From Dryocosmus kuriphilus (taxonomy: Eukaryota > Arthropoda > Insecta > Hymenoptera > Cynipidae): DNA of 64,000 nucleotides. A model generated the notes under the pieces. The model did not search any database. It was not told where the DNA came from and saw only the letters and a program-made list of their open reading frames with translations. A program made the translations under genes and the position numbers. This document shows, piece by piece, positions 36,895 through 47,020 of the stretch (position 1 is its first letter; each line of letters begins with the position of its first letter). The stretch spans positions 77,290,198 to 77,354,197 of the forward strand of contig CM076193.1 of the NCBI GenBank assembly GCA_038277395.1, in the 5' to 3' direction.

Positions 36895-37672
36895 CTACAT
36901 GCGTCAAAATGACCCTATATCGCGCATGTGTTACGAGAGAGAAACCGCACATATCACATTCGTGATGAGATCTGTGGTTCACGCATGCGCAGCCACGTGC
37001 TTTGCTCACTTATCCTTCCGGGGGAAAATAAATACGCGCCATAGGCGCGATAAGAGCTAATATCGTGCCTATGATGCGCTACATCGGAATAATAATACAG
37101 AGTTATCGGCAGTAGCGCCACTACTTAACAGAAACGTCAACTACTCCGACCTCCTGGCGATGTGTAGCAGTATTCACGTCATTTTTCGTATCGTCTGTAA
37201 TCGTCGTATTTAATGAGTCACGTCATTCTTATCGTATAATTTGTTTAATCAGAGAAAAAAAATAATTTTAACTTGATTTCTAATTTTTGTAACATTTTTC
37301 TTTTAAGAAGTCATTTTTCTTACACATTAGAAACGTTGTTTTTGACAATAAAAAATGAATTTTGATTATCACACATATTTACATATTTTAAATAAGAATT
37401 ATAGCTCTGTTTTTTTGACAAAATACGCTCTAAAAACTTGTTTGCCTGGGACGTCTCCGCATGTCCTTGAGATGTCCTTGAGACATCGCGCTCCTCCCCC
37501 GAACCCCTAGGCAGGGCTTCCCCCCCCCCCCCCCCCCCACCCCTTCCAGTGCTCGACCCTGGACTTCCCCCCCTGCACGTTCTTTCACATACGCTATTAG
37601 CGTACATAAATGAGATTTGTGCGCTTTCTCTCTCGGTACACATGCTTCAACATGTTTTCATTTTGCATGTAG
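36895..37672. mobile_element. MITE nested in copy 3
   Basis: CTACATGCGTCAAAATGA and, further in, GCATGTGTTACGAGAGAGAA pair with reverse complements near 37672 and 37650. The interior holds a poly-C tract (37520-37537) and no transposase. Confidence 0.55.
37520..37537 (+). repeat. Poly-C tract (18)
   Basis: C run in the interior of the nested MITE, followed by ACCCCTTCCAG. Confidence 0.8.
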
Positions 37673-38840
37673 AAAAAAAAGTATCGTACGCCGTTCGGGA
37701 GTGAGCCACGATTTCGGTTCGGGTGATGCTGGCCGAGCGAAATGAGGGCAGCAAACTTCACCCTCATCGAAATCGCTTACCTCTCTCCCTAACAGCATAA
37801 TGTACTATTTCTCCTGGACAAATATCACACTTCGCCTAGTTTCAACGAAAAAATTGAATTTATGATTAGTAATAACATTTTTCACGATTAAAACAAAAAC
37901 CATATGTTTTCTAAAAAAAAGTATAAAGAAAATTTGTAGATCTTTTTGAAATAAACAACTCCACTTCTTAACATTTTTTTCGCATCTCGCATAGTTCGGT
38001 GGGAAAATTGAATTCTTGATTTTTATTAATAACATTATTGACCATTAAAACAAAAAATGTGTTGTATCAAAAAATTGTATAGAGAAAATTTGTAGATATT
38101 TTTGCAATAAAAAACTTTGCTTTTTAACATTTTTTTCGTATGTCGCATAGTTTTCCTGAAAAGTAGATTTTTAACTTTTTAAAAATATTTCTATTGATTA
38201 AGAAAACTATTATACGGTTCATCAAAAACCTATGCATTGGATCAAAAAATTGTTTTAAACAGATTGGTAGGTCGTTCCAAGGCGAACAATTCTGCACCTT
38301 AATATTTTCTCGTGACTCGTATAGTTTTGCTGAAAAGTGGATTTGTTTGCTTTTAATAACATATTTCACGAATAACTCAAAAACTATGCGTCTTTACAAA
38401 AAATTTATAGAGAGCAAATTTATAGATCTTTTTAAGGCGAACAACTTTGTTCATTACCATTTTTTCTTATCTTACGTATTTTGGCGGGAAATTTGAATTT
38501 TTTATTCTTGGAAAGAATTTATTATGGATAAAACCCGAACCGTTCGTGAAAAACCGCTGGTTAGCGAACTCGTCCTTAGTTTTTAGGCTCTAGAGAAGTA
38601 TGCTAAAGTACAGTCCAATGCGATTAGTCCTTCGAAAGTTATCATGCTAACAGACAACAACGACAACGCCGGCAACGACGACAACGACAAAAAAACAACG
38701 ACGCCAGACAGACACCAACGTAAAAGATGTTTTTTCGAATTCAGGGAGTCACGAAGCGTCTAGATTTCATGAATTCCGCAAAAGTCGTTTTTCACATAAA
38801 ACTAATACCTTTCTCATTGAGATGATAATGTAAAAATATT

Positions 38841-39857
38841 TTGGTTCGTGTAGCCTACGTGTTTAAAAACTAACATTTTTATCAAATACATTAAGAAAAA
38901 TCATTCATACTTTTACATAAAATGCAAAAACATTATGCAACTCATATTTTACATTTTTTTTACAAAAAGTAATTATACCATAATGATGGGCATACATTTT
39001 CATTTCACATTAACGATCTTCGTTTTCGGAGGCTAATGACGAAATATAATGATTAACAGCACATTACAAATAAAATACTGAAACGTACTACGCAGAAAGG
39101 TTCCAAAAAAGCCCGATAACCCGCTTTTTTTAGAACTACTTACCTGTCACATTAATTATTATTAAAGAGTGTTGAGCATCAAGAATGTAACAATCTAGCT
39201 TCGTAAGTTCGTTAATACACATATGACATAACATTTTATGCGTCTCTAAAGTGAAGATACATAATAAAAGAACTAAAAGTATAGCGCAAAAATTGACTCT
39301 AGGAAAAGCTGCCTCAAATGATGAAGTCGCCTTATTGTAATAATAACGTATCTGATGAGGAATCTTTATCTTTTCCTGGAGAGCATCTGTTTACGTACGA
39401 TTTAATCTACGAAAAAAATTCCATTATGATAGAAGCGTGAATAGAAGCAATGAAAGATTTCTAACACTGCATTTAATCGAAATTATAGCGAAGATGTTGA
39501 CCTTCCCCATTGTAAAATCACAGCGTCTAGCGTATTAATACTATACAGTCATACAAAAAGCGGGTTGTCGGGTCTTTTTGGAACTTTTGTACGTAGTACT
39601 AATGTTTATGTTTCACTATTTTATTTCTAATGTGCTGTTAATCATTATATTTCATCATTAGCCTCCGAAAACGAAGATCGTTAATGTGAAATGAAAATGT
39701 ATGTCCGTCATTATCGTATCACTACTTTTTGTAAAAAAATGCTAAATATGAATTGCATAATGTTTTTGCCTTTCATGTAAAAGTATGAATGATTTTTCTT
39801 AATGTACTTGATAAAAATGTTAGTTTTTAAACCCGTAGGCTACATGAACCAAAACAT
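38841..39857. mobile_element. Foldback with ~290-bp arms
   Basis: The left arm (38841-39128) and right arm (39556-39857) share TTGGTTCGTGTAGCCTACG-like outer ends and AACGATCTTCGTTTTCGGAG. The 430-base centre is noncoding. It adjoins the right end of the composite element. Confidence 0.65.
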
Positions 39858-39921
39858 TTTTTGACCTGTAAAGCCGCCAAACTTTTTTTTACTTTTTCAA
39901 AATTTTTTTGGGGGGGATATC

Positions 39922-40729
39922 ACTACTTTTTGTTAAAATAATTCTATTTCAATGCTTATTTTGATTAGTGCTAAGTAACCCTTGATTAGAACTCTAAGAA
40001 AGCTTTCAAAGTACCATTGCTTCGAGTTTTTATAAAGTCTGTATACACCCAACGCACTTGTAGTCGGAAATCTTATGAAATAAACAACTTTCTTCCAAAT
40101 TTTCTTATGTTTAACAAAACGTGTTTGAATTTGCGGGAAATAAGAGTAAACAGTACATTTACATGAGCACAATCGAGCATGCGATTAGCAGACGACATTG
40201 TACAGTAATTTGTGGATGCGTCGCGTCGTAAGAATATCGATTAGCTCGATTGATACTATCGAAATACATTATATCGATTTCGAACTTCCGATGCAGTTAT
40301 CACAGTGTCAGTTATTCACCTTTCGCCACCTATTTTGAATTTTGTCACCTATTTCACCTATTTTGGAAATTTGTCACCTTTTTCACCTATATAGAATTAA
40401 CCAAAAGTAAAATTTTATTAAAAATTTTAATTCAGAATCAGTGGTCGTCAAAATATGCTGTTTTTCAAAGAAAGCTTGAAATGAAATGTCAGAACATCAC
40501 CGTGTTTTGTTTCTTCGGTTTAAAGTAAAGAAAGGCCAACATTTGCAATATAAAAAAGATGTGTAATTTACCAAATACAAAAAATGTGTTTTTTGCCCAT
40601 CTTCAAATAATTCTACATAATTTCAACAAATTTTTTTTCGTTTATACTTTTATATTATGTTTCGAATTTCAGAAATAGTAAATTAAATTTGAACTGCTTT
40701 AAAATTTTAAGATTTCAAGTCGAAATGAT
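39922..40729. other. Unassigned interval
   Basis: AT-rich, with short CACCTATTT repeats near 40318-40392. No supportable gene. Confidence 0.35.
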
Positions 40730-41480
40730 GCATTTTTAACAAAATAATTAAATTGTCCACTAAAAATATAACAGTTAAATTTTCAAAAAAAGTTTTCATT
40801 TTCAAACAAAACTAGTTGAATTTTCAAACTAAAAAGACAAATATTTGCAAATAAAATAATAAACTTTCATTCAAAAATAATTATATTTTCAACAACAAAA
40901 AATTAATTTTCAACGGAATAGTTTAATTTTTAAGTGGAAAAGACCAATTTTTAAGAAAGTAGAGTTGAATTATCAGCGCAAAAAAGAGATTTTCAATTAA
41001 GTAGTTGAATTCCGTACAAGATGAATTTTCAACCAAAAACATGATTTTTCAACCAAAGATGAATTTTTTATCAAAATTGTCAAATTAAAAAAAATTGTTA
41101 AACTTTCACTAAAAAAGCTGAATTCTCAACCAAAAATACAACAATGGAATTTTCAATCGAAAAAGATGATTTTTCAATCAAAAATGTAATAGTTAAATTT
41201 TTAACCAAAAATAAAAAAAATTCAAACAAAAATGGATCCGTTAAATTTTGAACAAAAAACATTCATTTTGAACCAAAAATAGCTGAATTTTCGAACAAAA
41301 AAAAATTAACTTTAACTAAAATATTTTAATTTTTCGTAAAGAAAGTTAATTTAAAAAAAAATTATTAATTTTTAATCAAAAATAGGCATAGTTTCAATAA
41401 CAAAAAACTAGTTTTCAGTGGGAAGGTTTAATGTTTAACTGAAAAAGACCAATTAAAAAAAAAAGTTGAATTTACACACA
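40730..41480. repeat. Degenerate AAAATTTTCAACCAAAAA-type array
   Basis: Loose tandem variation on TTTTCAACCAAAAA and GAATTTTCAA words at spacings of roughly 20-35 bases, with no strict period. Confidence 0.7.
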
Positions 41481-41499
41481 AGGAAGATGAAAAATAAAA

Positions 41500-41640
41500 A
41501 AAAAAAAAAAATATTAATGTAATAAATATTAATAAATTATAATATTAATAAATATAATATAATATTAATATAATATAATATAATATTAATAAATATTAAT
41601 GTAATATTAAATATAAAAAATATTAAAGTTAAACTAAAAC
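41500..41640. repeat. (TAATATTAA)-like low-complexity run
   Basis: Repeats of TAATATAATATTAATAAAT. It separates the array from the Penelope-like relic. Confidence 0.7.
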
Positions 41641-42080
41641 ATTAATTATATGATGAGCGATGTGTTAGCCTTACCATTAAACGAAGAGAAAGAAACTTTT
41701 TAATTAAAGCATGATAAATATCCAAAAAATGTGCAGAATTCTATTGTTGAACTTTAACCTATAAAAGACTTTGATTGTATGTTTTGTAAAAAATATTGTA
41801 ATTATATGTTTTTGATAATGAAAATTGAAATATAAATTGTTTGTGGTACTTACATTAATGTTTATTCATGTTTGTAAAATTATTATTTAGTTACAAATCT
41901 TTTAAAAACAAAATAAAATTTTGGATCCATTATGCGGGCGTGATGGAAAAGCCATGACTGAATAAAATTTTAGGTTAGGCTGGTGTAATACGTATATGTA
42001 TGTGTGTTAGCCCGGGAAAAGTATAAATATTTAAAAAGAATACAAGGAATTTTTAAAAATATTTTTCTTTCAATAATTAA

Positions 42081-42690
42081 TTAAGGAATGTGAATTTGTG
42101 CAATTAAGTTATTGTAAATATTACTAAGACCTTGTATATCAGTTCTAATATTAATAGAATTTTTATCATGCTGTATGTGAATCATTTCTAAAATTAATCT
42201 TTTATTTAGATTAGGTTCAATTTCAAGAATCTGAACATTTTTTAGATCGAAATAAAAATTATGTGCGAAATCATGAGCGTGTTTAGTAATAGCAGTATTT
42301 GTCTCGTCGTTTTCAATAGATCTCTCATATTCTCGATTTCTATTACGTACAGTTCTAGGAGTTTGACCAATGTATGTTTTTTCACAATTTTTGCATTTAT
42401 GTTTATATACGCAATTACATTTATTTTCTTTCTTAATTCTATCCTTAGTGCTTGTTAAGCAGGTTTTTTGAAGATTGTTTTCAATAGAAAATATTAGTTG
42501 TATATTATATTTGTTGATGATAGTACAATTATTTTTTAAATTTCGGAGCAATCATTTGCTTTTTTTTTGGATTTTGTGTGATTTTAGAGATTAATGATTT
42601 ATAGCGTTCCTCGATTTTGCTTTTTAAAAAATCTAATGGATAAGCATTCTTAAGTAACGTAACATGTTGGCAAAGAGAATTTAATAGACA
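42081..42690 (-). pseudogene. Penelope-like element C-terminal (GIY-YIG) relic 1
   Basis: The 156-codon minus frame (42551 to 42081) contains CNCVYKHKCKNCEKTYIGQT followed by PRTVRNRNREYERS, a TAITKHAHDFAHNF block and IEPNLNKRLILEMIHI. This is the GIY-YIG nuclease module that follows the reverse transcriptase in many Penelope-like elements: Cys pair, Y-I-G-x-T, an Arg, an H..H block and a Glu. Upstream fragments (to about 42690) may be the end of the reverse-transcriptase part, out of frame. No reverse-transcriptase catalytic motif is present. Confidence 0.75.
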
Positions 42691-42779
42691 CCAAAAAAAC
42701 CCCCAAATATGTCACTATACTTCTTTATTCAACAATTTATGGGTTAAAAATAATACAAAAGGAAATTTATTTTTAGCCA

Positions 42780-43195
42780 AACAGTTGAGTTTTCAACCAG
42801 AAACATGATTTCCCTTCCAAAGATAAATTGTTAATGAAAACTGCTTGAATTTCTAAAAAAAAAAACAATAGTTAAATTTTCAAATAAAGAAATTAATTTT
42901 GAACCATAAATAGTTAATTTTCAACAAAAAGAAACTTAACTTTCAACCAAAATATTTGAACTTTTCATAAAAAAAGTTACATTTTCAAACTAAGACATGA
43001 ATTTTCCATAAGAAATAGTTATATTTTCAACAAAAAGAAATTATTTTTCAAAGGAATAGTTTAATTTTTAACTGAAAAAGACCAATTTAAAAAAAAATAA
43101 ATAAACTTTTAACCATAAAAAATGAATTTTTATACAAAAATGTTATAGTGTTGACTTTAAAAAAAAGAGATATTATTAGGTATTCATACAAAAAT
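42780..43195. repeat. Degenerate TTTTCAACCAAAAA-type array
   Basis: Same word family as 40730-41480. It resumes after the Penelope-like relic, suggesting the relic landed inside or beside an array. Confidence 0.65.
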
Positions 43196-43646
43196 AGTTG
43201 AACTGTTAACCCCCTCACTATTGATAATATCATTTTTTGATGCATAGACTTGAAGCACTTCAAATGCGCTCTATTGCACCACAAATTAAAAATTTTTTAC
43301 CAATTAACTGCCAGAGATAGAATTGGTGGGGAGGTGGGGCTGGTGCAACGCAGGTGTTAATTAATTTCATATGCCTTCTTATACATGTTTTAGTAATGGG
43401 ACATAATCTCCTCCAAATGCTCTCCATTGCACCACAAAAAATTTCCAGTTCCGATCAAAAATAATCAAGATATTAAGACCTTAACCCCTGTAGCAGGCGA
43501 AGACCCATGATGACATTCATTCCAAAAATTTACGACAAATTAGATTATCAATAATCAGTTTGATTTGATTTCAAATGCGCTCTATTGCACCATTAACTAA
43601 CAAAATCCTACTTTAAAAATACACTGCAAGAAGCATAAACTTTCGT

Positions 43647-43673
43647 GGGGGGGGGGGGGGGGGGGGGGGGGGG
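43647..43673 (+). repeat. Poly-G tract (27)
   Basis: G run preceding GCTGGTGAGAC in a left-arm unit. Confidence 0.85.
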
Positions 43674-44501
43674 CTGGTGAGACGCTATGTATAATTACCG
43701 TTCTAATGAACATTTTTCCATTTTCCCTGGCACATTCCAAAGAACTTCAAATGCGCTCCATCGCACCACCGAAGACTCAAATAGCGCTCAATTAGAAGTG
43801 TCGCCTTTGAGCGCGCAAATGCGGGTGAGGGGGGGGGGGGGGGGCTGGTGAGACGATATGAATAATTAACGTTCTAATTAACATTTCCTAATGTGCACTG
43901 GCATATTCCAAAAAGCTTCAAATGCGCTCCATAGCACCACCGAAAACTTCAATAGCGCTCAGTTAGAAGTGCCGCCTTTGAGCGCGTAAATACAGGAGAA
44001 GGCAAGTGAGACAATATAAATAATTTACGTTCTAATTAACATTTTCCCACTTTCCCTGGCACATTTTAAAGAGTTTTAAATGCGCTCCATAGCACCACCG
44101 AAAAAATCCTTTGTGCTTTGTTACGTGCATCGCTAATGAGCATGTAAACTTCTTAAAATTTTTTGAATTTTTTGGTTGTAAAATTTTATTAGATATATAC
44201 TTTATTATCACTATTTATTATTGATTTTCAGAGTTTCTCTTGGGCCCTTGCTTCTGTACAATAAAGTGAATATTTTTAAATTTATTTGGAGTTGTCGATA
44301 TATATTGTTCGCTCCTTCCCCTTTCCTTCTTTCTTTCCGTTCCTCCTTCCTATCCTTTCCTCTTTCACGTTTGAAGGAAACAGGTTAATGCTTACAGAAA
44401 TTCGCTACGATTATTTCTAAAATTATATTCTTACTTCAGCCTGTATGAAGTAGTGTTTTTGGGAATAGGTATTCGCATATTTCTAAGGTATGGAATAAAG
44501 T

Positions 44502-44547
44502 TTTATTTGTGTTTAGTCATTCTATAGAATGACTAAACACAAATAAA
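44502..44547. repeat. Perfect 46-bp palindrome
   Basis: The 23-base arms TTTATTTGTGTTTAGTCATT-CTA and their exact complement meet without a spacer at TCTATAGA, in the centre of the foldback. Confidence 0.9.
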
Positions 44548-45561
44548 TAAAAAGGAAATTATATGAAGGTAAGTATTGGATTTTACATTTATTTTTTTAT
44601 ACTATTGTTTAATTTTTATACTTACCTGTACATTTAAACTATAATTTATTGATCGCCATAATGTTTGGCCTTATTGTGTTACTCTGAATAAGGCTTTAGG
44701 GAAGCAATATGCATAGTGATAGCAATGTTTATTTATAAACTTTTTAATAAAGCTTAACGTTTACACATTTATCAGATGATAAATTAAAATAAATTATAAT
44801 GTAGGAACTTTTCATACAATAGAACTTTTAGGACAATGCTTATTGAGAATATTGGACTGATACCACTTTTTCGTCGTTACATTATGTAACAAATCAACTT
44901 TATGGCAACTTCTGTAGAGAAAAGCAGCACTTCTAATTGAGCGCAATTGAAGTTTTTTCGGTGGTGCTATGGAGCGCATTTGAAGCTCTTTAAAATGTGC
45001 CAGTAAACATTAGAAAATGTTAATTAGAACGTTAATTATTCACATCATCACTCCTCTCACTAGCCCCCCCCCCCCCCAACCTGTATTTACGCGCTTTAAA
45101 AGCAGCACTTCTATGTAATTGAGCGAAATTGAAGTTTTCATTGGTGCGATGGAGCGCATTTGAAGCTCTTTGGAATGTGCCAGAGAAAATATAAAAATAT
45201 TAATTAGAACGGTAATTATGCATAGTGTCTCAACAGCCCCCCCCCCCCCCCCCCCCGAAAGTTTATGCTTCTTGCAGTGTATTTTTAAAGTAGGGTTTTG
45301 TTAGTTAATGGTGCAATAGAGCGCATTTGAAATAAAATCGAATTGATTATTGATAATCTAATTTGTCGCAAATTTTTTTAATGAATGGCATCACGGATCA
45401 TTGCCTGCTACAGAGGTTAAGGTCTTAATATCTTGATTATTTTTGATCGGAACTGGAATTTTTTTGTGGTGCAATGGAGAGCCTTTGGAGGAGATTATGT
45501 CCCATTACTAAAATGTGTATAAGAAGGCATATGAAATAAATTAACACCTTAGTTGCACCAG

Positions 45562-45587
45562 CCCCCCCCCCCCCCCCCCCCCCCCCC
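45562..45587 (+). repeat. Poly-C tract (26)
   Basis: C run in the right arm, mirroring the G-rich GGTGGGGAGGTGGGGCTGG stretch of the left arm near 43325. A further 24-C run at 45717-45740 lies just beyond the arm. Confidence 0.85.
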
Positions 45588-45889
45588 AATTTCTATCTCT
45601 GTCAGTTAATTGGCGCAAAATTTTTAATTTTTAGTGCAATAGAGCGCATTTAAAGCTTAAAAATGTAGCGCAAAGAATTTTTAAAAATTTTCATTTTTTG
45701 AAGAAAATACCACTAGCCCCCCCCCCCCCCCCCCCCCCCCATGCATTGTTAATAACAGGATTTTGGTGAGGGTGCAATAATTATTATCAGTGGTGCGATG
45801 GGGCGCAATTGGAGTGCAATCGATTGCAGTTGGGCCACTTTTAAAAATGTGTGGTGGGGGGCTACTGCGACGGACCTGAATTATTAACC

Positions 45890-46520
45890 CAAAAAGGGAA
45901 ATTTCAATAAAAAGGTTGAAATTGACACCCAAGAAATATGCATTTTCAATAGAAAAAAAAAAATTAATTTTCCGTTAAAAATTCATTTTTAACAAAATTA
46001 ATTAATTTCAGATGTTAAATTTAATTCGATTGCTGGTCTAAATAATTTTTTAGAGAAGCGAGAAAAAATCTACCTCAGCCCGGATTTTATCTCGTTTCTC
46101 TAAAAAATTATTTAGACTAGCAATCGAATTAAATTTTGCATCTGAAATTAACTAATTAGTTATACTGGTCGATAATAACTTAATATTAAAAGAAAATTTA
46201 ACATAATTGTTGTATTTTGAAAAAAAATAGTTGAATTTTCAACCGAAAAGAATAATTCTAACTCAAAAAGATGAATTCTTAAACCAAAAATATAATCGTT
46301 GATTTTTTAACCAAAAGTCTTATTTTTCAGCTAAAAATGTTAGAATCATGAACCCCAGAAAAAGGAATTTTCAATAAACAAAAATAAACTTTCAGTAAAA
46401 AATAGTTTAATTTTCAAGCGAACAGTTGAATTTTCAACAATGAATTGACTTTTTCACCAATAACGTAATAGTTGAATTTTCGGCTAGAAGTGATGAATTG
46501 TCAACCAAATCATTTGACAT
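45890..46520. repeat. Degenerate TTTTCAACCAAAAA-type array
   Basis: Third occurrence of the same word family, interrupted by the hairpin at 45996-46156. Confidence 0.6.
45996..46156. mobile_element. Small hairpin MITE, ~70-bp arms
   Basis: ATTTAATTCGATTGCTGGTC and AATAATTTTTTAGAGAAGCG in the left arm are matched by reverse complements to the right of a 16-base loop near 46071-46086. Only a few mismatches separate the arms. Confidence 0.7.
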
Positions 46521-47020
46521 AACAATTTGCCCTAATTTATATTTTGCCGAATTATCCTTCGATCTCATATTTATATTGACGAATTACCATTTGTCATCAT
46601 TTCTATTTTTTCTGAATTGTCATTTTTCACGCTTTTCATTTTTCGGAACTCTCCCTAATAAATTGTTAATGAGCATTGATTTACATGTTCATTTAATTTA
46701 TAAACCATTTTTGATATCACCTATTTGTCACCATTTTTTGCAAAAAAGTTCACCTTTTTTAACGACAATAGGTACTGTGATGACTGCCGGTGTTCACATC
46801 GCAACCTAATCTCAATTATGACGTCAACTTTTTCTATCCTTTCGTGAAATTAATCATTTTAAAGTATCAGGTGAATGCCCAGTCAATCTTAAAAACCACT
46901 TTGGTAAATTGTCCTACCTTTTTTTCACAGCGATTCATCCTTCATTCTTCACAATACATAGATCGCGTCTGTCAGTCACGATTTTTTCACGTTTTAACAA
47001 CTGAGACGCACCTCAGTAGT
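46521..47020. other. Unassigned interval
   Basis: ORFs of 103 and 114 codons (46498-46809, 46790-47134) are AT-rich and match nothing I know; the second runs into the inverted arm. Confidence 0.3.

Larger units (their letters stand above)
36475..38838. mobile_element. 153-bp-period repeat element, copy 3
   Basis: GGGCACATTCTCATCGCGCG near 36480 starts it, with the same GCGC-rich head as copy 1. Units follow from about 36780, interrupted by an insertion at 36895-37672, and resume at about 37850-38530. It ends in an ACGACAACG-rich run and TCATTGAGATGATAATGTAA. A ~100-codon ORF (38194-38496) corresponds to ORFs of the other copies. Confidence 0.55.
36401..39921. mobile_element. Composite ~3.5-kb element with ~60-bp terminal inverted repeats
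   Basis: The left end has poly-C (36401-36418) and AAAACTTT, then AAAGTTTGGCGGCTTTACAG. The right end (about 39858-39921) carries the reverse complement: GACCTGTAAAGCCGCCAAAC, poly-T and GGGGGGG. Between these lie a 153-bp-period element, a further MITE and a foldback. No transposase was seen, so it was probably mobilised in trans, or the ends are remnants of a larger parent. Confidence 0.55.
43230..45665. mobile_element. Foldback made of ~165-bp units with poly-G tracts and GCGCTC motifs
   Basis: The left arm (about 43230-44145) and right arm (about 44925-45665) are reverse complements. Each arm has several units with CAAATGCGCTCCATAGCACC, TTGAGCGCG and a G (or C) run followed by GCTGGTGAGAC. 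Spacing of the GCGCTCC word on the left is about 161-169 bases. Homopolymer tracts lie at 43647-43673, 43829-43844, 45064-45077, 45237-45256 and 45562-45587. No protein-coding gene. Confidence 0.65.

Noticed and set aside
8795..38496. Similar 83-100-codon ORFs in the three 153-bp-period elements (8795-9046, 17187-17438, 38194-38496) as a conserved small protein
   Set aside because: The copies differ at many amino-acid positions relative to their nucleotide similarity, a fourth copy near 17880-18090 has a stop and a shift, and the ORF spans tandem repeat units. This looks like repeat sequence without coding constraint.
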